From Streptomyces albireticuli (GTDB taxonomy: Bacteria > Actinomycetota > Actinomycetes > Streptomycetales > Streptomycetaceae), in NCBI RefSeq assembly GCF_002192455.1, contig NZ_CP021744.1, forward strand, positions 2,696,001 to 2,760,000: a DNA stretch of 64,000 bases, written 5' to 3'. Position numbers and translations under genes: made by a program. Below are positions 43,469 through 52,602 of the stretch, in pieces (the first letter of the stretch is position 1; each line of letters opens with the position of its first letter). The notes below the pieces were generated by a model. That model searched no databases. It had not been told where the DNA came from and saw only the letters and a list, made by a program, of their open reading frames with translations.

Positions 43469-44473
43469 ATGCGCCGCTACGGCAAGAACCCCGACGAGGA
43501 CGACGTCCGCGTCCGCCCCAACCGCAAGGGCAACCGCCCCCGCACCAACATCCGCCCCAAGCACGAGGACGCCGCCGAGGGCTTCGTCCTCACCGTCGAC
43601 CGCGGCCGGCTGCACGTCCTCGTCGAGGACCGCACCATCGTGGCGATGAAGGCGCGCGAGCTGGGCCGCAAGGGCGCCGTCGTCGGTGACCGGGTCGCCG
43701 TCGTGGGCGACCTGAGCGGTGCCAAGGACACCCTGGCGCGGATCGTCCGGGTCGAGGGGCGCTCCTCCGTGCTGCGCCGTACGGCCGACGACGACGACCC
43801 CTACGAGCGGGTCGTCGTCGCCAACGCCGACCAGCTGGCGATCGTCACCGCGCTGGCCGACCCCGAGCCGCGCCCCCGGCTGATCGACCGCTGCCTGGTC
43901 GCGGCCTACGACGCCGGCCTGGAGCCGCTGCTCGTGCTGACCAAGTCCGACCTGGCCTCGGCGGACAAGCTCCTGGAGTCCTACGGGACGCTCGGGGTCC
44001 GCCATGTGGTGACCAGCCGGGAGGAGCTGGCGGACGGCGGGGCCGCGGAGCGGGTCCGCGAGCAGCTGACGGGCCGGGTCACCGCCTTCGTCGGCCACTC
44101 CGGCGTCGGCAAGACCACCCTCGTCAACGCCCTCGTCGAGCGGCAGCGGGCGACCGGGCACGTCAACGCGGTCACCGGCCGGGGCCGGCACACCACGACC
44201 TCGGCGCTGGCCCTGCCGCTGCCGGACGGCTCGGGCTGGGTCATCGACACCCCGGGCGTGCGCTCCTTCGGGCTGCACCACATCGACCCCTCGCGCGTCA
44301 TCAACGCCTTCCCCGACCTGGAGCCGGGCACCGAGGGCTGCCCGCGCGCGTGCAGCCACGACGAGCAGGACTGCGCGCTGGACCAGTGGGTGGCGGACGG
44401 CCACGCCGATCCGCAGCGGCTCTACTCGCTGCGCCGGCTGCTCGCGACCAGGGAGCGGCGCGAAGGCGATTGA
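43469..44473 (+). CDS. rsgA: Ribosome small subunit-dependent GTPase RsgA
   Basis: 334 residues. An N-terminal OB-fold (about 30-100) is followed by a circularly permuted GTPase domain: LTKSDL (G4) precedes GHSGVGKTTLVNAL (G1) and DTPGV (G3). The zinc knuckle CPRACSHDEQDCAL follows. It assists late maturation of the 30S subunit and hydrolyses GTP on the ribosome. The ATG at 43469 directly follows aroA. Confidence 0.93.
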   Translation: MRRYGKNPDEDDVRVRPNRKGNRPRTNIRPKHEDAAEGFVLTVDRGRLHVLVEDRTIVAMKARELGRKGAVVGDRVAVVGDLSGAKDTLARIVRVEGRSSVLRRTADDDDPYERVVVANADQLAIVTALADPEPRPRLIDRCLVAAYDAGLEPLLVLTKSDLASADKLLESYGTLGVRHVVTSREELADGGAAERVREQLTGRVTAFVGHSGVGKTTLVNALVERQRATGHVNAVTGRGRHTTTSALALPLPDGSGWVIDTPGVRSFGLHHIDPSRVINAFPDLEPGTEGCPRACSHDEQDCALDQWVADGHADPQRLYSLRRLLATRERREGD

Positions 44474-44488
44474 TCGCCTACGTTTGCG

Positions 44489-44538
44489 GGTGACCGTCAG
44501 TGGCAAGGGCATCAGCACCGGGACGGACGGCGGTCACC
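44489..44538 (+). other. Leader inverted repeat upstream of the SMR transporter gene
   Basis: GGTGACCG (44489-44496) and CGGTCACC (44531-44538) form a perfect 8-bp stem around 34 bases that can pair further (CCGTC/GACGG). It ends 20 bases before the SMR start, in the 5' leader. It could be an operator or a structured leader RNA; no known guanidine riboswitch consensus was matched. Confidence 0.4.
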
Positions 44539-44558
44539 GAGCAACGGGAGGCAATCTG

Positions 44559-44882
44559 ATGGCGTGGCTGCTGGTCGTGGTCGCCGGTCTGCTGGAAACC
44601 GGCTTCGCCGTCTGTCTCAAGCTCTCGCACGGCTTCACCCGGCTCTGGCCGACCATCGCCTTCGCCTGCTTCGCGCTGGGCAGCTTCGGTCTGCTGACGC
44701 TCTCCCTGAAGAAGCTCGACGTCGGCCCGGCCTACGCGGTGTGGACGGGCATCGGCGCGGCCGGCACCGCCGTCTACGGCATGGTCTTCCTCGGCGACCT
44801 GGTCTCCACCCTCAAGCTCGTCTCGATCGGTCTGGTGATCCTGGGGGTCATGGGGTTGCAGCTGTCGGGTTCGGCGCACTGA
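44559..44882 (+). CDS. Small multidrug resistance (SMR) family transporter, SugE/Gdx-like
   Basis: 107 residues with four membrane helices. The conserved membrane Glu is in AGLLETGFAVCLKLSHGF, and the final helix is GLVILGVMGLQLSGS. The KLSHG signature points toward the SugE/Gdx subgroup (guanidinium or quaternary ammonium export) rather than EmrE. ATG at 44559 has GGGAGG at 44546-44551. The last 35 bases overlap, antisense, the end of the fused ABC ATPase gene. Confidence 0.87.
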   Translation: MAWLLVVVAGLLETGFAVCLKLSHGFTRLWPTIAFACFALGSFGLLTLSLKKLDVGPAYAVWTGIGAAGTAVYGMVFLGDLVSTLKLVSIGLVILGVMGLQLSGSAH

Positions 44883-46950
44883 CGCGCTCCGCGAAGTGGC
44901 AGGCCGCCGTCTGGTCCGGCCCGAACGACCGCTCCGCGGGCCGCTCCCGCTCGCAGCGCGCCCGCTCGTCCGCGGCCAGCCCCGCGTAGACCGGGCACCG
45001 GCCGCGGAAGCGGCAGCCGGGCTCCCGCAGCACCGGGCTCGGCGGGTCGCCGGCGAGGAGGATCCGCTCCCGGTGCCGCTCCCGGGCGGGGTCGGGCACG
45101 GGCACGGCCGAGAGCAGGGCCCGGGTGTAGGGGTGGCGGGGGCGGGAGAAGACCTCCTCGACCGAGCCCGACTCCACGGTCCGGCCGAGGTACATCACGC
45201 TGACGCGGTCGGCGATGTGCCGTACGACGGCGAGGTCGTGGGAGACGAAGAGGTAGGCGAGGCCCAGCTCGTCCTTGAGCCGCCGCAGCAGATTGAGCAC
45301 GCCGGCCTGTACGGACACGTCGAGCGCGGACACCGGCTCGTCCAGGACCAGCAGCTCCGGCTCGACGGCGAGGGCCCGGGCGATCCCGATGCGCTGCCGC
45401 TGGCCGCCGGAGAACTCGTGCGGGAAGCGGCCCGCGTGGGCGGCCTCCAGGCCCACCAGGCGCAGCAGTTCCGGTGTCCGCCGGGCCACGGCGGCGCGGC
45501 TCGTGCCCTGCGCGCGCAGCGGTTCGGCGACGATCTCGCCGACGGGCATCCTGGGGTCGAGGCTGGCCATGGGGTCCTGGAAGACGAGCTGCACGGAGCC
45601 GCGCAGGGCGTGCGCTTGACGCTTCGTCATGTCTCGGGTGGGGCGGCCGAGGAGTTCTACCTCGCCGGCCTCGGGGGCGGCCAGCCGCAGGATCTCCATG
45701 AGCGTGGTCGACTTGCCGGAGCCGGACTCCCCGACCAGGCCGAGGGTCTCGCCGCGCCGGATGTCGAGGTCCACGCCGTCGACGGCGTACACGCTGCCGA
45801 CGCGGCGGCCGAAGGCGCCGCCCTTGCGGACGGGGAAGGTCCGGGCCAGGTCCCGCACCCGGAGCACGGAGGCCAGTCCGTCGCGGGGTACGGCCTCCCG
45901 CGCGGGGGTGTGGTCGGGTACGGGGTACAGGGCGGCGGGGTCGGCGGCGGGCGGCTTGAGGCAGGCCGCGAGGTGGTCCCCGGCGCCGGTGAGGGCGGGT
46001 TCGGCGGCGGCGCAGGCGTCGTCGGCGAGGGGGCAGCGCGGGGCGAAGGCGCAGCCCCGGGGCAGCAGGCGGAGCTCGGGCGGTGCGCCCGGTATCGGGG
46101 TGAGGGGGCGGTCCGCGGTGTCGGGGCGGGGCACGGCGCCGAGGAGTCCGATGGTGTAGGGCATGCGGGGCGTGGCGAAGAGTTCGGTGGCGGGGGCGCT
46201 CTCGACGACCCGGCCGGCGTACATCACGGCGACCCGGTCGGCCATGCCGGCGATCACCCCGAGGTCGTGGCTGACGAGCAGCAGGGCGGCACCGGTCTCA
46301 CGCTGCGCGGTGCGCAGCACGTCGAGGACCTGGGCCTGCACAGTGACGTCGAGGGCCGTGGTGGGTTCGTCGGCGAGGAGCACGTCGGGGTCGTTGGCGA
46401 CGGCCATGGCGATCATGGCGCGCTGGCGCATGCCGCCGGAGAACTCGTGGGGGTAGGCGTCGGCGCGGCGGCCGGGTTCGGGGATGCCGACGAGGTCGAG
46501 GAGTTCGACGGCGCGGCGGCGGGCGTGGGCGCGGGAGACGTCCTGGTGGGCGCGGACGGCCTCGGCGATCTGGTCGCCGACGCGGTGGACGGGCGTGAGC
46601 GCGGAGAGCGGGTCCTGGAAGACCATGGCGATCCGCCGGCCGCGGATCCTGGACAAGGCCCGGTCGCCGAGGCCGAGCAGCTCGGTGCCGGCGGCGCGTA
46701 CGGAGCCGTGGACGCGGGCGGTGCGGGGCAGCAGGCCCATGGCGGCGAGGGCGACGGTGGACTTCCCGGAGCCCGACTCACCGACCAGGCCGAGGACTTC
46801 GCCGCGGCGCAGGGTGAGGTCGACGCCCCGGACGGCGGGCACGGGTCCGGCCGGCCCGTCGAAGTCGACCCTCAGGTCGCGGATGTCGAGCACCGGCGGG
46901 TCTCCGGCGGGGGTGCCGGTGGGGGTGGCGGCGGTGAGCGGGGCGCTCAT
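44848..46950 (-). CDS. Dipeptide/oligopeptide ABC transporter, fused double ATP-binding protein
   Basis: 700 residues, a DppD-DppF fusion. The first ATPase (about 20-300) has GESGSGKSTVALAAMG (Walker A), FSGGMRQRAMIA (signature) and VLLADEPTTALD (Walker B), followed by the peptide-transporter C-terminal cysteine block FAPRCPLADDAC. The second (about 360-660) has GESGSGKSTTLMEIL, FSGGQRQRIGIARAL and LLVLDEPVSALD, followed by RFRGRCPVYAG. Both halves look active. ATG 46950 overlaps the upstream permease stop by four bases. Confidence 0.92.
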   Translation of the reverse strand: MSAPLTAATPTGTPAGDPPVLDIRDLRVDFDGPAGPVPAVRGVDLTLRRGEVLGLVGESGSGKSTVALAAMGLLPRTARVHGSVRAAGTELLGLGDRALSRIRGRRIAMVFQDPLSALTPVHRVGDQIAEAVRAHQDVSRAHARRRAVELLDLVGIPEPGRRADAYPHEFSGGMRQRAMIAMAVANDPDVLLADEPTTALDVTVQAQVLDVLRTAQRETGAALLLVSHDLGVIAGMADRVAVMYAGRVVESAPATELFATPRMPYTIGLLGAVPRPDTADRPLTPIPGAPPELRLLPRGCAFAPRCPLADDACAAAEPALTGAGDHLAACLKPPAADPAALYPVPDHTPAREAVPRDGLASVLRVRDLARTFPVRKGGAFGRRVGSVYAVDGVDLDIRRGETLGLVGESGSGKSTTLMEILRLAAPEAGEVELLGRPTRDMTKRQAHALRGSVQLVFQDPMASLDPRMPVGEIVAEPLRAQGTSRAAVARRTPELLRLVGLEAAHAGRFPHEFSGGQRQRIGIARALAVEPELLVLDEPVSALDVSVQAGVLNLLRRLKDELGLAYLFVSHDLAVVRHIADRVSVMYLGRTVESGSVEEVFSRPRHPYTRALLSAVPVPDPARERHRERILLAGDPPSPVLREPGCRFRGRCPVYAGLAADERARCERERPAERSFGPDQTAACHFAERVSAPNPTAATP

Positions 46951-47918
46951 GGGCGCTCTCCCTTCCGGCGCGCGCGGCGCCTTTTCTTTCCGGACCCCTG
47001 GCCCGAGGTGGGGTCCAGGGCGTCGCGGAGGCCGTCGCCGAGGAAGTTCACGGCGAGGACGAAGAGCACGAGCAGCCCGGCGGCGAAGAAGAACATCCAC
47101 GGGTAGGTGAGGGCGGCGTCGGAGCCGTCGGCGATGAGCGTGCCGAGGGAGACGTCGGGCGGCCGCACGCCGAACCCGAAGTACGACAGGCCGGTCTCGC
47201 TCATCACGGCGCCGCCGACGGCGATGGTGGCGTCGACGATGAGGAAGGAGGAGACGTTGGGCAGGATGTGCCGGAAGACGATGCGCAGCGGGTGTACGCC
47301 CATGAGTTCGGCGGCGCGGACGAAGTCGCGCTCCTTCAGGGAGCGGGTCATCGAGCGGACCACCCGGGCCGTGATCATCCAGCCGAAGACGGCGAGCAGG
47401 CCGACGAGGGCGAGCCAGCCGGTGTCGCGCAGCCGGGGCGAGACGATGGCGATGATCAGGAAGGCGGGGAAGACGAGCAGCAGGTCGATGAAGAAGGTGA
47501 CGAGCCGGTCGGCCCAGCCGCCGAAGTAGCCCGCGCAGGCGCCGACGACGGAGGCCAGGACGGTGGCGAACAGGGCGACGAGCAGCCCGATGAGCAGGGA
47601 TTTCCGCAGCCCGTGCAGGACTTGGGCGTAGACGTCCTGGCCGATGCGGGTGGTGCCCCACCAGTGGTCGGCGGAGGGGCCCTCGCGCAGGGCGGTGTAG
47701 TCGATGTCCGTGTGGTTCCACGGTGTCAGGTACGGGCCGGCGAAGGCGAGCAGGAACAGCAGGAGCAGGACGCCGGCGCCGACGACGGCGTTGGCGTTGC
47801 CGGCGAAGCGGCGCAGGGCGACGCGGGCGCGGCCGGGCGGGGCGGCGGGCCCGGGGAGGTCGTCCCGTCCCGGGGTGTGCTCGGGTACGGCCGAGGGCTG
47901 GGTGGCGGTGGTGGTCAT
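46947..47918 (-). CDS. Peptide ABC transporter permease, DppC type
   Basis: 323 residues. A cytoplasmic N-terminal arm of about 35 residues is followed by six membrane helices. The permease EAA-like loop is RAAELMGVHPLRIVFRHILP. The C-terminus is strongly basic (KKRRRARRKGERP). Forms the second channel subunit of the dipeptide importer and is followed directly by the ATPase gene. The upstream permease gene ends 25 bases before its start. Confidence 0.9.
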   Translation of the reverse strand: MTTTATQPSAVPEHTPGRDDLPGPAAPPGRARVALRRFAGNANAVVGAGVLLLLFLLAFAGPYLTPWNHTDIDYTALREGPSADHWWGTTRIGQDVYAQVLHGLRKSLLIGLLVALFATVLASVVGACAGYFGGWADRLVTFFIDLLLVFPAFLIIAIVSPRLRDTGWLALVGLLAVFGWMITARVVRSMTRSLKERDFVRAAELMGVHPLRIVFRHILPNVSSFLIVDATIAVGGAVMSETGLSYFGFGVRPPDVSLGTLIADGSDAALTYPWMFFFAAGLLVLFVLAVNFLGDGLRDALDPTSGQGSGKKRRRARRKGERP

Positions 47919-47943
47919 GGTGGGGGCCTCACTCGGTCAAGGC

Positions 47944-48972
47944 TCAGCTGGTGCGGACGCGCGGGTCGAGCGCGGCGTGGAGGACGTCGGCCAGGAAGCC
48001 CGAGAGCAGCACCATCACGGCGGCGAACACATTGACCGCGACGACGGAGTTGATGTCGCTCTTGCCGATGGAGTCGATGAACCAGGAGCCCATGCCGTGC
48101 CAGCCGAAGATCTTCTCGGTGAACGCGGCGCCGGTGAACAGCGCCAGGAATCCGTAGGCGAAGAAGGTGGACATGGGCACGAGCGCGGTCCGCAGCCCAT
48201 GGGTGAGGACGGCCCTGCGGTAGGTGAGGCCCTTGGCCCGCGCGGTGCGCAGGAAGTCGGAGCCGAGCACGTCGAGCATGGTGCCGCGCTGGTAGCGGCT
48301 GTACGCGGCGGCGGTGCCCAGCCCGATGGACAGGGTGGGCAGCAGCAGGTGGACGGCGCGGTCGCCGAGCAACGTGCCTACGGAACCGGTGAGTCCGGGG
48401 GTCTTCTCGCCGGTGAAGGAGATGATCTCGGTGCCCGCGCTCTGGTTCACCTTCATCGCGCCGACCTTGAGGAGCACGGCGAGCAGGAAGGTCGGCGTGG
48501 AGAGGAGCAGGAACGCGAAGACGGTGACCGCCCGGTCGGAGAATCGATACTGCCGGAGCGCTCCCCAGGCGCCGGCCAGGATCCCGACGACCGTGCCGAG
48601 CACCGTGCCCGCCACCAGCAGCCGCAGGCTGACGCCGATCCGGCGGCCGAACTCCTCACCCACGCTCCCGCTGTCGATGGTGCGGCCGAAGTCGCCGCGC
48701 GCGGCGTGCGAGAGCCAGGTGGCGAAGCGGTCGAGCAGCGGGGTGTGGTCGTTGATCCCGAGCGCGGTCAGCTGCGCCTCCACCGAGTCGGCGGGCGGCG
48801 GGGGTTGGCGGCCCTCGAAGTAGCCGCGCGGGGACAGCGCGAGCGACGAGAGCACGTAGGACACGAAGACGGCCACGGCCAGGAGCACGGCGTAGTACCC
48901 GAGCCGTTTGGTCAGATAGGCGAGCACGGTGGGTGACGCTATCCGCTGGATGAAGCGGACTGGTTTCTTCAT
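47944..48972 (-). CDS. Peptide ABC transporter permease, DppB type
   Basis: 342 residues with six membrane helices. The loop RTARAKGLTYRRAVLTHGLR is the EAA-type contact with the ATPase, and the periplasmic region after helix 1 is the usual long DppB segment. ATG at 48972 is 123 bases from the divergent binding-protein gene. The permease/ATPase genes are thus on one strand and the binding protein on the other. Confidence 0.9.
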   Translation of the reverse strand: MKKPVRFIQRIASPTVLAYLTKRLGYYAVLLAVAVFVSYVLSSLALSPRGYFEGRQPPPPADSVEAQLTALGINDHTPLLDRFATWLSHAARGDFGRTIDSGSVGEEFGRRIGVSLRLLVAGTVLGTVVGILAGAWGALRQYRFSDRAVTVFAFLLLSTPTFLLAVLLKVGAMKVNQSAGTEIISFTGEKTPGLTGSVGTLLGDRAVHLLLPTLSIGLGTAAAYSRYQRGTMLDVLGSDFLRTARAKGLTYRRAVLTHGLRTALVPMSTFFAYGFLALFTGAAFTEKIFGWHGMGSWFIDSIGKSDINSVVAVNVFAAVMVLLSGFLADVLHAALDPRVRTS

Positions 48973-49095
48973 GTTTCATAGATGTTTCAGGCGTGATAAA
49001 TGCTTCGAACGCCCATTCAACTGACCTGTTGTGACTGGTGTTACGTGCATACGGTGACCGGGCCGTACGTACGCCAGTCGAGAGGAACTCCGCCC

Positions 49096-50796
49096 ATGAT
49101 CAGCGCCGTCAGAGCCGCTGCCGTCGTCGCCGCGACCGTCTCCGCCGCGCTGGTACTCACCGCCTGCGGCGGCGGAGGGAGCGGCTCCGCCGACGACGAC
49201 GCGCAGGGCAAGGCCGCACCGGCGGCGGGCACCCAGGACCTCAACCCGCACCCGGCCGGCGACCTCAAGCAGGGCGGCGTGTACAAGGTGTCGATCCAGC
49301 AGTGGATCAACCAGTACAACCCCAACCAGACGGACGGCACACAGGGCGACGCCTCCGCCATCACGGAGCTGGTGGAGCCGGACCTGTTCACCTTCGACGC
49401 CAAGGGCGTCCCGCACTCCAACCCGGACTTCCTCGCCTCCGCGAAGGTCGTCTCCACCGACCCGCAGGTCGTGTCGTACGAGCTGAACCCGAAGGCCAAG
49501 TGGTCGGACGGCAAGCCGCTGGGCGTCGCCGACTTCGAGGCCCAGTGGAAGGCCCTCAGCGGCAAGGACAAGGGCTACCAGGTCGCGACCACCAGCGGCT
49601 ACGACCAGATAGCCAAGGTCGAGCAGGGCAAGGACGAGCACGAGGTCCGGGTCACCTTCGCCACCCCGTTCGCCGACTGGCAGCGGCTCTTCGACCCGCT
49701 GCTCCCGGCGTCCCTCAACGCCACCCCGGACAGCTTCAACAAGAGCTGGGCCGGGACCGTCCCCGTGACGTCGAACGCCTGGAAGGTCGGGCAGTACGAC
49801 AAGACCGCGAAGACGATCACCCTGGTGCCGGACCCGGCCTGGTGGGGCGAGAAGCCGAAGCTGGACAAGTACATCTTCTGGGCCATGGACAGCACGGCCC
49901 GGACCGACGCGTACCTCAACAAGGAGATCCACGAGACCCCCGCGGTCACCCCCGAGGCGTACAAGCGGCTGAAGGAGGACAAGGACACCGACTTCCGCGT
50001 CGGCGCCCGCTGGGACCAGGTGACGCTCAGCCTCAACGGCGGGCGGGGTCCGCTCCAGGACGTCAGGGTCCGGCAGGCGGTGACGCTGGGCGTGGACCGC
50101 GAGGCGCTGGTGAAGGTGGCCGGAAAGGACCTCCCCTTCCAGCCCAAGGTGGTGAACAACCACTTCTTCATGCCCAACCAGGAGGGCTACCGGGACAACG
50201 CGGGGGCCTTCGCCAAGCGCGACGTCGCCCGGGCGAAGAAGCTGCTGGACGAGGCGGGCTGGAAGGACGAGGGCGCGGGCAAGCCGCGCACCAAGGACGG
50301 CAAGCCGCTGACCCTGGAGTACGTGATGCCCTCCGACGCCGCCGGGCTCGCGGAGGACCAGGCCAAGCTCACCCAGCAGATGCTCGGCGAGATCGGCGTC
50401 AAGACCGAGCTGCGCAAGGTGCCGGGCGACGACTACTTCGACCGGTACGTCCACCGGAGCAACTACGACCTCACCCAGTTCCGCCAGGTCGACCGCGTCT
50501 ACCGCTCCGACTCCTACCAGGACTACCGGCAGCCGGACGGCGACAACTCCTTCGGCAACTACGGCCGCGTCTCCTCGCCCGAGGTCGACAAGCTGATGGT
50601 GGAGGCGTCCCGGACCACGGACCCGCAGAAGCAGATCGCGCTCTACAACGAGGCCGACGCCAAGGTCTGGGAGCTCGGCCACTCCCTGCCGCTCTACCAG
50701 CGCCCGCAGATCCTGGCCGTCCGCAAGGGCCTCGCCAACACCGGCGCCCCGGGGCTCGGCAGCGAGACGAGCGTCCGCATCGGCTGGCTCAAGTGA
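49096..50796 (+). CDS. Peptide ABC transporter solute-binding lipoprotein
   Basis: 566 residues. The signal peptide ends at lipobox LTAC (Cys24), followed by a Gly/Ser/Asp linker. The mature protein is a SBP family 5 (DppA/OppA) domain: LVEPDLFTFDAKGVPHSNPD, LNPKAKWSDGKPLGVADFEA and VRVRQAVTLGVDREAL. It binds peptides outside the membrane for the divergently encoded permeases. ATG 49096 has GAGAGGA upstream. It ends overlapping the convergent TetR gene by eight bases. Confidence 0.92.
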   Translation: MISAVRAAAVVAATVSAALVLTACGGGGSGSADDDAQGKAAPAAGTQDLNPHPAGDLKQGGVYKVSIQQWINQYNPNQTDGTQGDASAITELVEPDLFTFDAKGVPHSNPDFLASAKVVSTDPQVVSYELNPKAKWSDGKPLGVADFEAQWKALSGKDKGYQVATTSGYDQIAKVEQGKDEHEVRVTFATPFADWQRLFDPLLPASLNATPDSFNKSWAGTVPVTSNAWKVGQYDKTAKTITLVPDPAWWGEKPKLDKYIFWAMDSTARTDAYLNKEIHETPAVTPEAYKRLKEDKDTDFRVGARWDQVTLSLNGGRGPLQDVRVRQAVTLGVDREALVKVAGKDLPFQPKVVNNHFFMPNQEGYRDNAGAFAKRDVARAKKLLDEAGWKDEGAGKPRTKDGKPLTLEYVMPSDAAGLAEDQAKLTQQMLGEIGVKTELRKVPGDDYFDRYVHRSNYDLTQFRQVDRVYRSDSYQDYRQPDGDNSFGNYGRVSSPEVDKLMVEASRTTDPQKQIALYNEADAKVWELGHSLPLYQRPQILAVRKGLANTGAPGLGSETSVRIGWLK

Positions 50797-51484
50797 ACCC
50801 GCCGCCGCGGCCGTCGCCCACAAGAGCGCGGACCAGACGGGCGACATCCGCGGCGGCCTCCTCGTCCGGGCCGACCGGCGCGACCACGTAGGAGAGCGTC
50901 AGCCGGACGGCCATCTCACAGGCCCACGGCACCCCGCCCACCGGCCGGCCGGCGTCCCCGGCCGGCCCCGCCACGCGGTCCCCGGCGTCTCCCGCCGGAC
51001 CCTCCGCACCCGCCGTCCCGGCCGTGACCGCCTCGACGACACGGTCCCGGACGCCGTCGGCCAGACCTCCCGGCGTCGGGGTGGCGCGGGCCGCGGCGGA
51101 GCCGGGCGCGGCCCGCCGCGCCGGGTCGGCGGGGGCCGCCGCCGCGGGGACCCGGTCGCCCCGGCAACCGGTCAGCGCGGCCCGCACGAGGGGGTTGACA
51201 CGGGCCGTACGCAGGATCCATACGGCTCCGGCGGCACAGCGGGCCCCCGCGTCCGCGCCGGGACCGGGCCCGGCGAGGGCCCGTACGACACCCGCGAGGA
51301 AGGCCTCCGTCTCGCGCCGCACCAGGGCGCGCGCCAGACCGTCCTTGCTGCCGAATTCGTTGTAGAGCGTCTGCCGGGAGACCCCGGCGGCGGCCGCGAC
51401 GTCGACCATCCGGACCCCGCTCCAGGGCCGGCTGCCGAGCGCCGCGAAGGCCGCGTCCAGCAAAAGCTCTCGTGCCGCGGGCAT
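50789..51484 (-). CDS. TetR-family transcriptional regulator with a low-complexity insert
   Basis: 231 residues. The N-terminal HTH is intact (RELLLDAAFAALGSRPWSGV, VDVAAAAGVSRQTLYNEFGS). The ligand-binding part is interrupted from about residue 110 to 185 by an Ala/Gly/Pro/Asp-rich stretch (GAEGPAGDAGDRVAGPAGDA). The end PDEEAAADVARLVRALVGD is family-like. GGGGAGG precedes ATG 51484. It may regulate the adjacent peptide transporter or itself; no operator is obvious. Confidence 0.8.
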   Translation of the reverse strand: MPAARELLLDAAFAALGSRPWSGVRMVDVAAAAGVSRQTLYNEFGSKDGLARALVRRETEAFLAGVVRALAGPGPGADAGARCAAGAVWILRTARVNPLVRAALTGCRGDRVPAAAAPADPARRAAPGSAAARATPTPGGLADGVRDRVVEAVTAGTAGAEGPAGDAGDRVAGPAGDAGRPVGGVPWACEMAVRLTLSYVVAPVGPDEEAAADVARLVRALVGDGRGGGFT

Positions 51485-51609
51485 CGTCGCCTCCCCGGCC
51501 GTGCGGCCGCACGGCGGTCGTGCGCACAGAATTGACGTACCGCCATACGGTGTCAAGAGTCCTGGCGGGCCTCGGCCGACCGAAGGGCACCCACAGGTAC
51601 TGTTCAGCC

Positions 51610-52404
51610 ATGTCCGACTACCACGATGATCTGCGCCTGGCCCATGTCCTGGCGGACGCCGCCGACGCGGCGACCATGGACCGGTTCAAGGCTCTCGACC
51701 TCAAGGTCGAGACCAAACCGGACATGACTCCGGTGAGCGAGGCGGACAAGGCCGCCGAGGAGCTGATCCGCGGCCATCTCCAGCGGGCCCGTCCGCGCGA
51801 CGCCGTCCTGGGCGAGGAGTTCGGCAGCGACGGCACCGGGCCGCGCCGCTGGGTCATCGACCCGATCGACGGCACGAAGAACTACGTCCGCGGGGTGCCG
51901 GTCTGGGCCACGCTGATCTCGCTGATGGTGCAGGGCGAGGGCGGCTACCAGCCGGTCGTCGGTGTGGTCTCGGCGCCGGCCCTGGGCCGCCGCTGGTGGG
52001 CCGCCAGGGACTCGGGCGCCTACACCGGCCGCAGCCTGACCTCGGCCACCCGGCTCCAGGTCTCGCGGGTCGGCCGGATCTCGGACGCGTCCTTCGCCTA
52101 CTCCTCGCTGAGCGGCTGGGAGGAGCGCGGGATGCTGCCGGGCTTCCTGGACCTGACCCGCGACTGCTGGCGGACGCGCGGCTACGGCGACTTCTGGCCG
52201 TACATGATGGTCGCCGAGGGATCGGTGGACATCTGCGCCGAGCCGGAGCTGTCCCTGTGGGACATGGCGGCCAACGTCGTCATCGTCGAGGAGGCGGGCG
52301 GCCGCTTCACCGGCCTGGACGGGGTGCCCGGCCCGCACAGCGGCAACGCCGCCGCCTCGAACGGCCTGCTCCACGACGAGCTGCTGGGCTACCTCCAGTC
52401 GTAG
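51610..52404 (+). CDS. hisN: Histidinol-phosphatase, inositol monophosphatase type
   Basis: 264 residues. GEEFG, WVIDPIDGTKNYVRG and LSLWDMAANVVIVEEAGG are the three metal/substrate motifs of the inositol monophosphatase fold. Streptomyces uses this type of phosphatase as HisN, which dephosphorylates histidinol phosphate in histidine synthesis. The family assignment is certain; the specific function is inferred from close similarity and conserved location. ATG at 51610 follows the divergent TetR promoter region. Confidence 0.9.
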   Translation: MSDYHDDLRLAHVLADAADAATMDRFKALDLKVETKPDMTPVSEADKAAEELIRGHLQRARPRDAVLGEEFGSDGTGPRRWVIDPIDGTKNYVRGVPVWATLISLMVQGEGGYQPVVGVVSAPALGRRWWAARDSGAYTGRSLTSATRLQVSRVGRISDASFAYSSLSGWEERGMLPGFLDLTRDCWRTRGYGDFWPYMMVAEGSVDICAEPELSLWDMAANVVIVEEAGGRFTGLDGVPGPHSGNAAASNGLLHDELLGYLQS

Positions 52405-52602
52405 GTACCCGGGGCCCGGTCGCGGGCCCCGACGCGCGCCCCCGCTCCGGGGCGTCTCCCCCCGGAGCGCACGGCAGGGATATTCCGGCCCCGCGCGCCC
52501 CTTGTTGTCCCCCCGGGACCGTGTGACGATGAGAACTCCACGCTTGTGAACTTGTGAATTCCTTCTCGGAGTTCACGGTCCGCCAAGGAGGTGGCTCCAG
52601 CC

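Noticed and set aside
44846-51484. Peptide ABC transporter region as a biosynthetic cluster
   Set aside because: It contains only import components and a regulator; no synthetase, radical enzyme or precursor peptide is present.
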